Part shown: piece after piece, positions 1-7,729 of the stretch
How positions within the stretch are numbered: position 1 is the stretch's first letter
How the letters are laid out: each line of letters starts with the position of its first letter
Source: Bacillota bacterium
GTDB taxonomy: Bacteria; Bacillota_H; UBA994; UBA5500
NCBI GenBank assembly: GCA_012727835.1
Contig: JAAYGE010000028.1
Span: 1 to 16,154, forward strand
Reading direction: 5' to 3'
Length of the DNA stretch: 16,154 nt
Notes under the pieces: model-generated
Databases searched by the model: none
Seen by the model: the letters and a program-made list of their open reading frames with translations, nothing else
Told to the model about the DNA's origin: nothing
Made by a program: the position numbers and the translations under genes

Positions 1-1
1 G

Positions 2-241
2 GCGGAAAAGATCCGCCGTAGCCGGGCTTTAATTGCCTTAGGCCGGCGCATGGCCCGAGAGTATGCCCAGAGGCTAAGCGGTACCGAACAGGCCGTCTTA
101 TGGGAGAGCCGGGATGAAGAGGGCGTCTGGTCGGGCCATACGGATACCTATGTCACCGTATGGAGTAGGGATAGCCGTTTGCGCTCCAACCAGATAACGA
201 AGGTGCTTATTGACGGTGCGAACGCTTGGATAAAAGTTTAA
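2..241 (+). CDS. mtaB: tRNA methylthiotransferase, C-terminal fragment (MtaB-like), cut by the window edge
   Basis: Only the last 79 codons are in the window; the reading frame is open from base 2 to the TAA at 239-241. The fragment has an Arg/Leu-rich helix (AEKIRRSRAL, then LGRRMAREYAQRL) followed by a small beta domain with G-T-E-Q-A-V-L-W-E, W-S-G-H-T and Y-V-T-V-W. That is the pattern of the C-terminal TRAM-like domain of radical-SAM methylthiotransferases. In Bacillus, mtaB (yqeV), which makes ms2t6A at position 37 of ANN-decoding tRNAs, lies just upstream of rpsU, so position and sequence agree. The radical-SAM and Fe-S cysteine parts are outside the window, so MiaB or RimO relatives cannot be fully excluded. 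No convincing terminator follows; the short hairpin at 242-257 lacks a T tract. Confidence 0.72.
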   Translation, partial: AEKIRRSRALIALGRRMAREYAQRLSGTEQAVLWESRDEEGVWSGHTDTYVTVWSRDSRLRSNQITKVLIDGANAWIKV

Positions 242-372
242 GGGCTGCCTATAGCCCGTGGCCTTAGCTAGATTGGAAGAAAGTGAAACCTGAGTTGGAT
301 AAGAGGGGTTCAGCAGGATTATTCTCCGACCTGTCGAATCTATATTTAGGATGAGCGGGGGGGTGAACAAGA

Positions 373-717
373 GTGGTTGATTGCATTTTCTGCAAAATAG
401 TAGCTAAAGAGGCACCAGCCGATGTGGTTTACGAAGATGAGCAAATTCTCGCCTTTCGCGATATTAACCCGGTAGCGCCGGTGCATATTTTAGTCATCCC
501 CAAGCGCCATATTGAATCACTGCAGGATACACAACCGTCCGATGATCAGCTGTTAGGTGCTTTGTTGGGTGTTGCTAGACGGGTAGCCAAAGAACAAAAT
601 CTTACCGGCTACCGCGTAGTTACTAACGTGGGCAAGGACGGGGGGCAGGTGGTTATGCACTTGCACCTGCATGTTATCGGAGGAAAGCCGCTGTCCGATT
701 TGCCAGCCTTGGGTTGA
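373..717 (+). CDS. HIT-family (histidine triad) nucleotide-binding protein
   Basis: A 114-residue protein of normal HINT-branch length, with a GTG start. Cys4 and Cys7 form the N-terminal CxxC often seen in zinc-binding HIT proteins. The nucleotide-binding core follows (F-R-D-I-N-P at 28-33, H-I-L-V-I-P-K-R-H at 38-46). The G-K-D-G-G-Q segment (87-92) leads into the histidine triad H96-L-H98-L-H100-V. In this family the triad binds the alpha phosphate and hydrolyses purine nucleoside phosphoramidates or AMP-linked substrates; the physiological substrate is usually unknown. Upstream of the start is a G-rich run (about 356-363) rather than a clean Shine-Dalgarno, so initiation may be weak. The -35 element of the next promoter overlaps its TGA stop. 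A HIT gene between mtaB and rpsU is a common clostridial arrangement. Confidence 0.93.
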   Translation: MVDCIFCKIVAKEAPADVVYEDEQILAFRDINPVAPVHILVIPKRHIESLQDTQPSDDQLLGALLGVARRVAKEQNLTGYRVVTNVGKDGGQVVMHLHLHVIGGKPLSDLPALG

Positions 718-742
718 CAGCAATTAGAGTGGGCTATATAAT
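714..742 (+). promoter_or_regulatory. Consensus SigA promoter for rpsU
   Basis: A perfect TTGACA (714-719) and a perfect TATAAT (737-742) are separated by exactly 17 bases. The -35 overlaps the TGA stop of the HIT gene. Transcription should start near 749-750, giving a leader of about 70 bases before rpsU. A promoter this close to consensus fits a highly expressed ribosomal protein gene. Confidence 0.9.
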
Positions 743-776
743 GGCAGAAGGTTCATTTAGCTAAGTGCAGAAGAGC

Positions 777-806
777 CCGCATCACTCCGAGCATTTTGGT
801 GCGGAG
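777..806 (+). promoter_or_regulatory. rpsU leader with two mutually exclusive hairpins
   Basis: Bases 777-784 (CCGCATCA) can pair with 797-804 (TGGTGCGG; one G-T wobble). An alternative stem pairs 785-789 (CTCCG) with 802-806 (CGGAG). The two share 802-804, so they cannot form together, and both touch the start of the long purine-rich ribosome-binding region (803-814) before the GTG at 820. This could modulate S21 translation, but no regulator is known from the sequence and the stems are short. Confidence 0.35.
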
Positions 807-819
807 GGAGGGAGACTAA

Positions 820-1002
820 GTGGCCGAGATTAAAATCCGTAAAGACGAATCTCTGGATAGTGCGCTAAGACGTTTTAAGCGTCAGTGCCAGCGTTCTGGT
901 GTTCTTTCTGAAGCCCGAAAGCGGGAGCATTATGAAAAACCGAGTGTCAGGCGTAAGAAGAAAGCAGAAGCTGCTAGAAGAAAGAGAAATAAGCGCTACT
1001 AA
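820..1002 (+). CDS. rpsU: 30S ribosomal protein S21
   Basis: A 60-residue, highly basic protein typical of Firmicute bS21. It opens [21 protein letters not shown], has the conserved Q-C-Q-R-S-G-V-L segment, and ends in a Lys/Arg-rich tail. S21 sits on the platform of the 30S subunit near the 3' end of 16S rRNA and helps base pairing with mRNA leaders. The start is GTG, preceded by an extended GGAGGGAGGGAG ribosome-binding region. The gene has its own consensus promoter (714-742) and terminator (1018-1042), so it is probably mainly a single-gene transcript. In Bacillus yqeY directly follows rpsU; here it does not. Confidence 0.98.
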   Translation: MAEIKIRKDESLDSALRRFKRQCQRSGVLSEARKREHYEKPSVRRKKKAEAARRKRNKRY

Positions 1003-1017
1003 ATTTAATTGTGGCTG

Positions 1018-1042
1018 AAAAGGCACCCTTTGGGTGCCTTTT
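1018..1042 (+). terminator. Intrinsic terminator after rpsU
   Basis: An 11-bp perfect stem pairs 1018-1028 (AAAAGGCACCC) with 1032-1042 (GGGTGCCTTTT) around a TTT loop. A T-rich stretch runs on to about 1057. It lies 16 bases after the rpsU stop and separates rpsU from the sporulation genes. Confidence 0.92.
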
Positions 1043-1123
1043 GTGTTGCTTCTTTTAAGGGGAGGGGCGGCATAAAACTAGAAGAGACGGGTAGTGATTC
1101 TCAAGACAGGAGGAGGCAGAAGG

Positions 1124-1399
1124 ATGGGAAGGCAAGATAGAATACGCACGTTGATGACCGACATATTAGAATTGCCCAAGGATCTGGTGTTAGATTTGCC
1201 CCGGGTAACCCTGATAGGCAATGTGCAGCTGACGCTGGAAAACCATCGCGGTGTGATCCTTTATACGGATACTCATATTCGTGTGGCTGTCGCCCGCGGC
1301 GAGATCGTTATTACCGGACAAAAGCTAACCCTGCGTTCTATTTTGCCCGATGAAATTATCATAGATGGCAGCATTACTAACGTGGCTTACATCGGTTAA
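1124..1399 (+). CDS. yqfC: Sporulation protein YqfC (YabP/YqfC family)
   Basis: A 91-residue protein starting at the ATG behind a strong AGGAGG (1111-1116, 7-base spacing). An in-frame earlier start at 1094 has no such site. The sequence follows YqfC closely: E-L-P-K-D (about 17-21), L-D-L-P-R-V-T-L-I-G (about 24-33), E-N-H-R-G (about 39-43), then an alternating beta-strand region ending I-L-P-D-E-I-I-I-D-G. The family is found in endospore formers; in Bacillus subtilis yqfC is transcribed in the mother cell under SigE and is followed by yqfD, as here. The biochemical role is not established. The rpsU terminator lies just upstream, so it needs its own promoter, but I could not identify a convincing SigE site. 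Confidence 0.93.
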   Translation: MGRQDRIRTLMTDILELPKDLVLDLPRVTLIGNVQLTLENHRGVILYTDTHIRVAVARGEIVITGQKLTLRSILPDEIIIDGSITNVAYIG

Positions 1400-1452
1400 T
1401 TGCTTAGCTATCGTTCCTCCAAGCTTATGTTCTCTAAAGCAGGGGTGGTAAA

Positions 1453-2643
1453 ATGATATTTGAGCGGATCTTCTTGCGCTTGATTGGTTACTTGTCCATC
1501 CGGTTTGAAGGGCCCCGGGTGGAGCGGTTTATAAATCTGTGTTTGCAGGAGGGCATTCCCGTATGGGATGTCTATACTACGCGTCAGGGTGTGGTGGTAG
1601 GCAAGACAAGCATAGCTGGATTTAAACAAATGCGGCCGGTAGCCCGTAAATCGAGGGTGCGGGTGCGCATTATTAAACGGCGGGGGCTACCCTTTTTGCT
1701 GGACCGCCTTTGGAAACGAACGGCCTTTGCCTGTGGCGCCCTTCTTTTTATTATCAGCCTTTATGTGCTAGGATCCTTTGTTTGGTTTGTGGAGGTACGG
1801 GGCAACGAGGAGGTGCCTACGGCCACCGTACTACAAGCGGCTGCCGAATTGGGGCTACGCCCGGGGGTATATAGAGGAAAACTGGTACCCAATCAGCTGG
1901 CCCGCTCTCTAGTTATTAAACTTCCCGAACTATCATGGGTGGGTATAGAGCTTAAGGGGTCCTATGCCGTGATTGAAGTGGTAGAGAAAAAGATAGTGAC
2001 TCCCGAAACTAAAACAATAGGCCATGTGGTTGCTGCAAAAGACGGGGTTATAAAGAAGATAGTTGCTACCGCCGGTAAAGCGATGGTCAAAGCTGGTGAT
2101 ACTGTAGAGCGGGGGCAGATTTTGATTAGCGGAGCTTTTGAAGTTGACGAAGGGGTCGAGATGACTTATGTCCATGCCGATGGTATTATTGAAGCTATCA
2201 TCTGTTATGATGGTATCGCCACCAGTGCACACCAAAGGTTAGTACAAACTCGTACTGGCAGAGAATATATCTGCGAAACTCTCAATTTTGGTGGTAAAGA
2301 AATAGTTCTTCGGGGCAGTCCCACTCCTCCCTTTGCCCTCTACGAAGAGGATTGCCAGTATTTACCCTTAATTTGGAGTGATTTAGGGCTAGCTGTAGAA
2401 CATAAACGCAAGACCTTTTTTGAATTGACGGAAGAACAGCAGGTGGTCCCTTTGGAAAGGGCATTAGCCGACGCCGAAAGAGAGGCTGAACGTTTGGCGC
2501 TAGAGCAGCTACCCGAAGACGCGGTGCCGATAGCGATCCATTTTGAGACGGAATTATTGTCGGATCAAAATACGGTGAGAGTTCGAGCTATCATTGAAGC
2601 CATAGAATCTATAGGTGAATTTAGAGAATTGATTGCAGAATAA
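1453..2643 (+). CDS. yqfD: Sporulation protein YqfD
   Basis: A 396-residue protein matching the YqfD family in length and order. A cytoplasmic N-terminal domain (about 1-88) is rich in basic residues near the membrane (R-K-S-R-V-R-V-R-I-I-K-R-R). A single strong membrane segment follows (about 90-112), then a large domain likely outside the mother-cell cytoplasm. The latter starts with a POTRA-like stretch (E-V-R-G-N-E-E at 114-120) and includes a G-D-T-V-E-R-G-Q-I-L-I-S-G motif resembling the lipoyl/barrel-sandwich fold of membrane-fusion-like proteins. Start ATG is preceded by AGGGGTGG. It follows yqfC by 53 bases. In Bacillus the pair is SigE-dependent and needed for efficient sporulation; the molecular function is unknown. 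Confidence 0.93.
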   Translation: MIFERIFLRLIGYLSIRFEGPRVERFINLCLQEGIPVWDVYTTRQGVVVGKTSIAGFKQMRPVARKSRVRVRIIKRRGLPFLLDRLWKRTAFACGALLFIISLYVLGSFVWFVEVRGNEEVPTATVLQAAAELGLRPGVYRGKLVPNQLARSLVIKLPELSWVGIELKGSYAVIEVVEKKIVTPETKTIGHVVAAKDGVIKKIVATAGKAMVKAGDTVERGQILISGAFEVDEGVEMTYVHADGIIEAIICYDGIATSAHQRLVQTRTGREYICETLNFGGKEIVLRGSPTPPFALYEEDCQYLPLIWSDLGLAVEHKRKTFFELTEEQQVVPLERALADAEREAERLALEQLPEDAVPIAIHFETELLSDQNTVRVRAIIEAIESIGEFRELIAE

Positions 2644-2664
2644 ACTCCAAGGGGGCAAGCCGAT

Positions 2665-3654
2665 TTGAGCAACTCGCATTCGCAGCAAGAAATGTATAGC
2701 AAAAAGTTGTATCTGCATGATTTAGAAGAGGCTAGAGCTGTTTTCGGTCGCTTTGATGAAAACCTAAAGGCTATTGAAACAGCCCTTCCAGTGAGAATAA
2801 CGATCCGAGATAATGAGTTGCAACTGAGCGGCTCACAGGAGGCCGTTTTACAAGCTGAAGCACTCTTAACCCAGCTATTTTCCCTCTTGCGTCAAGGGAT
2901 AGCAATTAGTCAACATGATGTGGCTTACGGTCTGCGCCTCATTGCCGATGGACAGGAACCCAATCTAAATGAGATTTATGCCAACGTGATTGTCAGCACC
3001 AGTCGTGGCAAGAGAATTCGCCCCAAGACGCGAGGGCAGCAGGCCTATGTACAAGCTCTCAAGAAATACGATATCGTATTTGGCATCGGGCCGGCTGGTA
3101 CGGGAAAAACCTATCTGGCAATGGCTGTTGCCGTTGCGGCGTTACGTAACCGGGAGGTTAGTAGGCTCATCCTGACGCGACCGGCGGTGGAGGCCGGTGA
3201 GCGTTTAGGTTTCTTGCCCGGTGATCTCCAAGACAAAGTTGACCCCTATTTGCGCCCCCTGTATGATGCTCTCTTCGATATTCTGGGCCAGGACACTTTC
3301 CAAAAATATATGGAAAGGGGAGTTATTGAAGTAGCTCCATTGGCCTACATGCGGGGTCGCACCCTTGATGACGCTTATATAATATTAGATGAAGCCCAAA
3401 ATTCTACACCTGAACAGATGATGATGTTTCTAACACGGCTGGGCTTTGGTTCGCGGGCGGTAGTTACCGGCGACCTGACCCAGATAGATTTACCCAAGGG
3501 CAAGGCTAGTGGACTAGCAGAAGCTTGTAAAATCCTACAGAATGTGAAAGGGATTGGTTTTGTTTACCTTACTGATCAGGATGTGGTGCGGCATCCGTTG
3601 GTGCAGCGCATCGTAAAAGCATACGAAGCCCATTTGCAAAAGAAGAAACAATAG
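2665..3654 (+). CDS. phoH: PhoH-like ATPase (PhoH/YbeZ family)
   Basis: A 329-residue protein with a TTG start behind AAGGGGG (about 9-base spacing); the next ATG at 2692 has no ribosome-binding site. A KH-like N-terminal region (about 20-110) precedes the ATPase domain. The Walker A motif G-P-A-G-T-G-K-T lies at 142-149, the Walker B with D-E-A-Q-N at 242-246, and a conserved T-G-D-L-T-Q-I-D-L-P at 268-277. The family is thought to act on RNA and is functionally linked to YbeY in 16S rRNA and ribosome maintenance. ybeY lies two genes downstream, which supports this. The 37-base gap to pgpH suggests one transcript. Confidence 0.95.
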   Translation: MSNSHSQQEMYSKKLYLHDLEEARAVFGRFDENLKAIETALPVRITIRDNELQLSGSQEAVLQAEALLTQLFSLLRQGIAISQHDVAYGLRLIADGQEPNLNEIYANVIVSTSRGKRIRPKTRGQQAYVQALKKYDIVFGIGPAGTGKTYLAMAVAVAALRNREVSRLILTRPAVEAGERLGFLPGDLQDKVDPYLRPLYDALFDILGQDTFQKYMERGVIEVAPLAYMRGRTLDDAYIILDEAQNSTPEQMMMFLTRLGFGSRAVVTGDLTQIDLPKGKASGLAEACKILQNVKGIGFVYLTDQDVVRHPLVQRIVKAYEAHLQKKKQ

Positions 3655-3694
3655 CTCCCAGTGGCGTTATTCCGGTTTTGGGGAGGGGTTTTTG

Positions 3695-5785
3695 GTGGCT
3701 AATAAACCGACGAGAGCAAATGTGTTTTCTAGAAGGTTTTGGCGCCGCCCGGTTATTCGCCGGGCGCTCTTACTGTTGTTTGTTTATCTGTCTTTGTCTC
3801 TGTTACTATTCATTGCGGTTTTACCCGAATCGATCCAATTGGAAGTGGGACAGGCCAGTCCGCGCTACATCGGCGCTCCCCGCACAGTAGAAGATCGCTA
3901 TACAACTAATGAGGCCCGAGAGTTGGCTAAACAAAGTGTTAAAGATGTATTTGAGCAAGACCCGAATGTGGCTATAACAACGGCTGCCCAGCTGGCCGAG
4001 GTTTTCGAGCAGTTGCAAACTGTGGCCAGTCAAGAGGACAAGACCACGGAAGAGAAGGTAGCTCTACTGCAGGAAACCCTGCCTATACAATTGCCAGAAG
4101 CCGCTTTGTATACAGGCCTGAGGCTTTCCGCCGAGGATTGTGCCCAGATGGAAGCGACCTTAGGCACCATTTTGGAGCAGGCTTATGCCCGTGGCATTAA
4201 GGCGGAGGCCCTTACTACGGCGGAAGAACAGGTGCACCGGGAGATAAACGGCCTTTATATCTCCAATAATAACAAGACCTTTCTGCGCCAGTTGGCTAGT
4301 GTGTTGCTAAAACCCAATATGCTTTATAATGCCACAGCTACAGAGCGCCTGCGGCAAGAAGCGGTGGCCCGGGTGTTGCCGGTTATGGTCCAAAAGGGAC
4401 AGAAAATAATTGGACAAGGTGAGATTGCCACCGAAAGGGAGATCATGTTGCTAACAGACCTGGGTTTATTATCCCCAGGTATTAACTGGCACTTGGTTGG
4501 CGGCGCCTTAGTTTATATGTTCGTTGCCCTTTTACCCCTCGTACTATATTTGACGCTTTTCGCCCGCGATGTTTGGGAAAGCTCGCAGCAGGTGCTTTTG
4601 CTGGGTCTTATTGTTTTACTGACCGGTGGCTTGTGTAAAGCTTTTAGCGTTGTTTCCGGTCTTCTGATGCCGGTGGCCACCGCATCTATTTTGATGGCAG
4701 TTCTGATTGGGCCTCGGATTGCAATGGCGGGCAGTATTAGCATGGCTCTGATTGCCGGTGCTTTAGCCGGCTTTGACACCACACTGATGGGCGTTGGCCT
4801 TATCGGTGCGGCCGTTGGAGCCTTTAGTGTTTCGCGTATGAATCAGCGTTTTGACCTGGTTAGGGCCGGCGCGTTAATAGCTATCGCTACAAGCCTCTCC
4901 ACTGTTGCTTTCGGACTATTGCATAGCGAAGGCTGGACCACCTTGGTGACGAATGCCATGTGGGCTGTCGCCGGTGGTGTGCTAGCGGCCATAATTGGGT
5001 TTGGTATTGTACCCTTTTTGGAAAGACCCTTTGGCATTGCCTCTACTGTCAAAATGCTGGAGTTATCTAACCCTAACCAGCCTTTGCTGAAACGTTTATT
5101 GGTGGAGGCCCCGGGAACCTATAATCATAGCGTTATTGTGGCCAATCTGGCAGAAGCAGCGGCGGAAGCCGTTGGTGCCGATGGGCTATTGGCCCGGGTA
5201 GGCTCCTATTACCACGATGTGGGCAAACTTAAGCGTCCCTATTTCTTTATTGAGAACCAATTCACCATGGAAAATCCCCATGACAAGTACCCGCCTTCTC
5301 TAAGTGCGTTAGTAATTACAGCGCATATTAAGGATGGTGTGGAACTGGCGCGGGAATATAAACTGCCCCAGGTCATAATTGATATTATCCAACAGCATCA
5401 CGGCACCACGCTGGTCAATTATTTTTATCACAAGGCCAAAGAAGCTGGCGATGCGCCTGATGAGAGCGACTATCGTTACCCGGGACCTACGCCACGTAGC
5501 AAGGAAGCGGCTATTGTTATGCTAGCCGATTGCGTGGAAGCGGCCGTCCGTTCCTTATCTCAGCCCACGCCTAATCGGATTGATAGCATGGTTCGCAAAA
5601 TAATCAAGGAACGGTTAAACGATGGTCAGCTTGATGAATGTGACATCACATTGAAGGAACTGGATAGCATTGGTACTGCCTTTGTGCATATACTGAGTGG
5701 AATTTTCCACAAACGTATTGAATATCCGGAAAAATTAGCAGAAGGTGAAGGTGAAAAACAAAACCATGATACTGATCCAAAATGA
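3695..5785 (+). CDS. pgpH: c-di-AMP phosphodiesterase PgpH (7TM-HD family)
   Basis: A protein of about 696 residues. GTG at 3695 is preferred over TTG at 3692 because GGAGG at 3682-3686 then has 8-base spacing. A first membrane segment (about 22-43) is followed by a long extracytoplasmic domain (about 45-265) typical of 7TMR-HD receptors. A cluster of hydrophobic segments fills about 268-445, and a cytoplasmic HD domain about 465-675. Metal ligands are visible: Asn-His-Ser at about 477-479, the signature H-D-V-G-K at about 507-511, T-A-H near 542-544, Q-H-H at about 567-569 and L-A-D-C at about 610-613. PgpH enzymes hydrolyse c-di-AMP to pApA and affect osmotic and wall homeostasis. Its 3' end overlaps ybeY by 20 bases. 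Confidence 0.94.
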   Translation: MANKPTRANVFSRRFWRRPVIRRALLLLFVYLSLSLLLFIAVLPESIQLEVGQASPRYIGAPRTVEDRYTTNEARELAKQSVKDVFEQDPNVAITTAAQLAEVFEQLQTVASQEDKTTEEKVALLQETLPIQLPEAALYTGLRLSAEDCAQMEATLGTILEQAYARGIKAEALTTAEEQVHREINGLYISNNNKTFLRQLASVLLKPNMLYNATATERLRQEAVARVLPVMVQKGQKIIGQGEIATEREIMLLTDLGLLSPGINWHLVGGALVYMFVALLPLVLYLTLFARDVWESSQQVLLLGLIVLLTGGLCKAFSVVSGLLMPVATASILMAVLIGPRIAMAGSISMALIAGALAGFDTTLMGVGLIGAAVGAFSVSRMNQRFDLVRAGALIAIATSLSTVAFGLLHSEGWTTLVTNAMWAVAGGVLAAIIGFGIVPFLERPFGIASTVKMLELSNPNQPLLKRLLVEAPGTYNHSVIVANLAEAAAEAVGADGLLARVGSYYHDVGKLKRPYFFIENQFTMENPHDKYPPSLSALVITAHIKDGVELAREYKLPQVIIDIIQQHHGTTLVNYFYHKAKEAGDAPDESDYRYPGPTPRSKEAAIVMLADCVEAAVRSLSQPTPNRIDSMVRKIIKERLNDGQLDECDITLKELDSIGTAFVHILSGIFHKRIEYPEKLAEGEGEKQNHDTDPK

Positions 5786-6221
5786 TCAGCAAGCGCTACC
5801 TTGTACTCAAGATCTTTTGGCCTTTTGCCGCTGGGTGTTGACTCGTGCCATGATCATGTTGCGGGTGCCACTCCATGCCGAAGTTAGCGTAGCTTTGGTT
5901 GACAACGATGCCATGCGGGCTTTAAATAGGCAATACCGTGGCATCGACAAGCCCACCGATGTGCTTTCTTTCTCCCAGCTGGAAGGAGAGGAACTTTTTG
6001 ACGTTCCCGACGTACTAATACTAGGGGATATAGTCATTAGTATTGAACAGGCCCTCGCACAAGCAGAAAGCTATGGTCACAGTTTTAAACGGGAGCTAGC
6101 TTTCTTACTAGTCCACGGCTTGTTACACTTAGTCGGTTATGAACATGATGACGAATTTGTTGGCCCCATGCATGATAGGCAGCTAGAAATCATGCAGGCC
6201 CTTGCTTTCAACACAGACTAA
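5766..6221 (+). CDS. ybeY: Endoribonuclease YbeY, rRNA maturation factor
   Basis: A 151-residue protein starting at the ATG in the family-typical M-I-L-I-Q-N context. AAGGTGA (5748-5754) precedes it; an in-frame GTG at 5745 would add seven unconserved residues. Landmarks are T-D-V-L-S-F (64-69), L-G-D-I-V-I-S (86-92), Arg109, and the zinc motif H117-G-L-L-H121-L-V-G-Y-E-H127. YbeY is a single-strand endoribonuclease in 16S rRNA 3'-end processing and ribosome quality control. The start lies inside pgpH, suggesting translational coupling. The usual Asp before the third His is Glu here (Y-E-H), a mild variation. Confidence 0.96.
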   Translation: MILIQNDQQALPCTQDLLAFCRWVLTRAMIMLRVPLHAEVSVALVDNDAMRALNRQYRGIDKPTDVLSFSQLEGEELFDVPDVLILGDIVISIEQALAQAESYGHSFKRELAFLLVHGLLHLVGYEHDDEFVGPMHDRQLEIMQALAFNTD

Positions 6222-6253
6222 CGGAAAAAGAGTTGGAGAGAGGGGAAGGATTT

Positions 6254-7309
6254 ATGGCACGCAAGAACTGGGTGGAGATGGCGCCTGGTCGGCAAACGGT
6301 TGTTATAGCTATGCTAGTTATTGTGTTGCTAGGCAATATTTTGATGCTGGGACGCTCACTTAATCTCTTTTACTTGCCTGGCGAAAAAAATGCTTTGGAG
6401 CTAGCAAAAGAAAACAGTTTTACACTCATTAGCTATATTGAACGCTGGGCCAATGAGCAAGGACTTTCCGGATTACAGTCGGTGCGGGATTTGGTGGCCC
6501 GCCTGCAATATGATGTCAGCCGGTCCCGTAGTCTAGAAGAATTGGCGCAAGTGATGCTCAATGGCGGTGCATCGGCTAAAGAAATACTTGATATGGAGCG
6601 GGCAGCCAAAAGGCGCGAAGTATTGCAGAATTTAATTAACGATGATCCCGGCATAGCGCGGGTGCGCCAAAAGATAACAATTAATATTAGCAATGAACAG
6701 GGGACAGAAGTAAGCGTCCATGATCCGGCGGGTGTGCTTTCTGAGCAGACCATTACGGCCATTAAGGAGCATCCCTTGTGTAGTTTAGCCTTTGATAATA
6801 TCAGTATTGAAGTAGTCGATGGCACTGCCAAGGCCGTAAATATCCGCTCTCTGTATGATCAAGTGAAAGCTTTACAGCAGGAAACCCAGACTCTGCAAGC
6901 CGAACTAAGAAGCATAAAGTCCTTAGCCGGCTTTGCCAGCGTAACTGGAGCCGGAGTTCGATTGAAACTTTACGATTCTCCGGGCGGCTATACCAGTGGC
7001 GATATTGTGCATGATACGGATATCCGGGATATTGTTAATGAACTATTTGCCGCTGGAGCCGTAGCCGTTTCCGTTGGCGGCCAGCGTTTGACGACCACCT
7101 CTTCCATCCGTTGTGTGGGGCCGGTGGTGCTTGTAAACCAAAAGCAGATTGTGGTTAACCCGGTGGTGATTGAAGCGGTGGGCGACCCGGAGGTTTTATT
7201 CAGTAGCATGGATTTAATTATTAATACATTTACAGCCAGTCGTGGTATTGTTATCGAGGTAGAAAAGGAAGCTGAATTAACTCTGCCTGCAGCGGTGAGT
7301 AACCTGTAA
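6254..7309 (+). CDS. Membrane-anchored protein with C-terminal DUF881 (YlxW/YlxX-like) domain and long N-terminal extension
   Basis: A 351-residue protein; ATG 6254 follows a GGGGAAGGA purine run and is preferred over TTG 6233. One membrane segment lies at about 14-32 (QTVVIAMLVIVLLGNILML), with the rest probably outside the cell. A helical, charged region (about 45-190) resembles nothing I recognise. A short coiled coil (about 199-226: Y-D-Q-V-K-A-L-Q-Q-E-T-Q-T-L-Q-A-E-L) leads into a DUF881-type domain (about 230-338). Its hallmarks are T-G-A-G-V-R-L-K-L, D-I-R-D-I-V-N-E-L-F-A-A-G-A, G-G-Q-R-L-T-T-T-S, and V-N-P-V-V-I-E-A-V-G-D. Bacillus YlxW and YlxX are about 230 residues, so this one carries over 100 extra. 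It occupies the position of dgkA between ybeY and cdd. Function unknown; relatives lie near cell-division genes, but that role is only a guess here. Confidence 0.8.
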   Translation: MARKNWVEMAPGRQTVVIAMLVIVLLGNILMLGRSLNLFYLPGEKNALELAKENSFTLISYIERWANEQGLSGLQSVRDLVARLQYDVSRSRSLEELAQVMLNGGASAKEILDMERAAKRREVLQNLINDDPGIARVRQKITINISNEQGTEVSVHDPAGVLSEQTITAIKEHPLCSLAFDNISIEVVDGTAKAVNIRSLYDQVKALQQETQTLQAELRSIKSLAGFASVTGAGVRLKLYDSPGGYTSGDIVHDTDIRDIVNELFAAGAVAVSVGGQRLTTTSSIRCVGPVVLVNQKQIVVNPVVIEAVGDPEVLFSSMDLIINTFTASRGIVIEVEKEAELTLPAAVSNL

Positions 7310-7327
7310 AGGAGGCCAATACATAAC

Positions 7328-7729
7328 ATGCAGGAACTTATTTTAGCAGCACAAGAAGCCCGCAGTAGAGCTTATGCCCCCTATTCCCAGTACCAAGTGG
7401 GTGCGGCTGTACGCGCCGCCAGTGGGAAGATTTATACCGGCTGCAATGTGGAAAATGCCTCGTACGGGCTGACTATCTGTGCAGAGCGCGTTGCCCTGGC
7501 CGCCGCCGTAGCTGCTGGGGAACGAGAATTTTCCGCCCTGGCCATCGCCGCTGGTGATGGTACTCCTGGGATGCCTTGTGGTGCCTGTCGCCAGTTTATG
7601 GCCGAGTGGTTTACGCCCCAAGTGCCTATTGTCGTGGTTTCCAGCCAAGGGCAACGAAGACAAGTCACTTTTGGCGAGCTATTACCCGCCCCCTTTGGCC
7701 CCAAATCCTTAGCGGAGGAGCAATGCTAA
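7328..7729 (+). CDS. cdd: Cytidine deaminase
   Basis: A 133-residue homotetrameric-type cytidine deaminase. It converts cytidine and deoxycytidine to uridine and deoxyuridine in pyrimidine salvage. N-V-E-N (40-43) binds the ribose. C51-A-E53 supplies a zinc ligand and the proton-shuttle Glu. P-C84-G-A-C87-R-Q supplies the other two zinc cysteines. The tail has the usual L-L-P-A-P-F-G-P motif. AAAGGAGG (7308-7315) lies 12 bases before the ATG and overlaps the end of the previous gene. The stop TAA shares its last A with the ATG of era. The cdd-era pair is strongly conserved in Firmicutes. Confidence 0.98.
   Translation: MQELILAAQEARSRAYAPYSQYQVGAAVRAASGKIYTGCNVENASYGLTICAERVALAAAVAAGEREFSALAIAAGDGTPGMPCGACRQFMAEWFTPQVPIVVVSSQGQRRQVTFGELLPAPFGPKSLAEEQC

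Noticed and set aside
242..257. GGGCT/AGCCC hairpin after the mtaB fragment as a terminator
   Set aside because: The stem has only about 5 bp and no T tract follows.
1053..1082. SigE promoter for yqfC based on CATAAAACT
   Set aside because: The -10 match is partial and no acceptable -35 element is present at 13-15 bases upstream.
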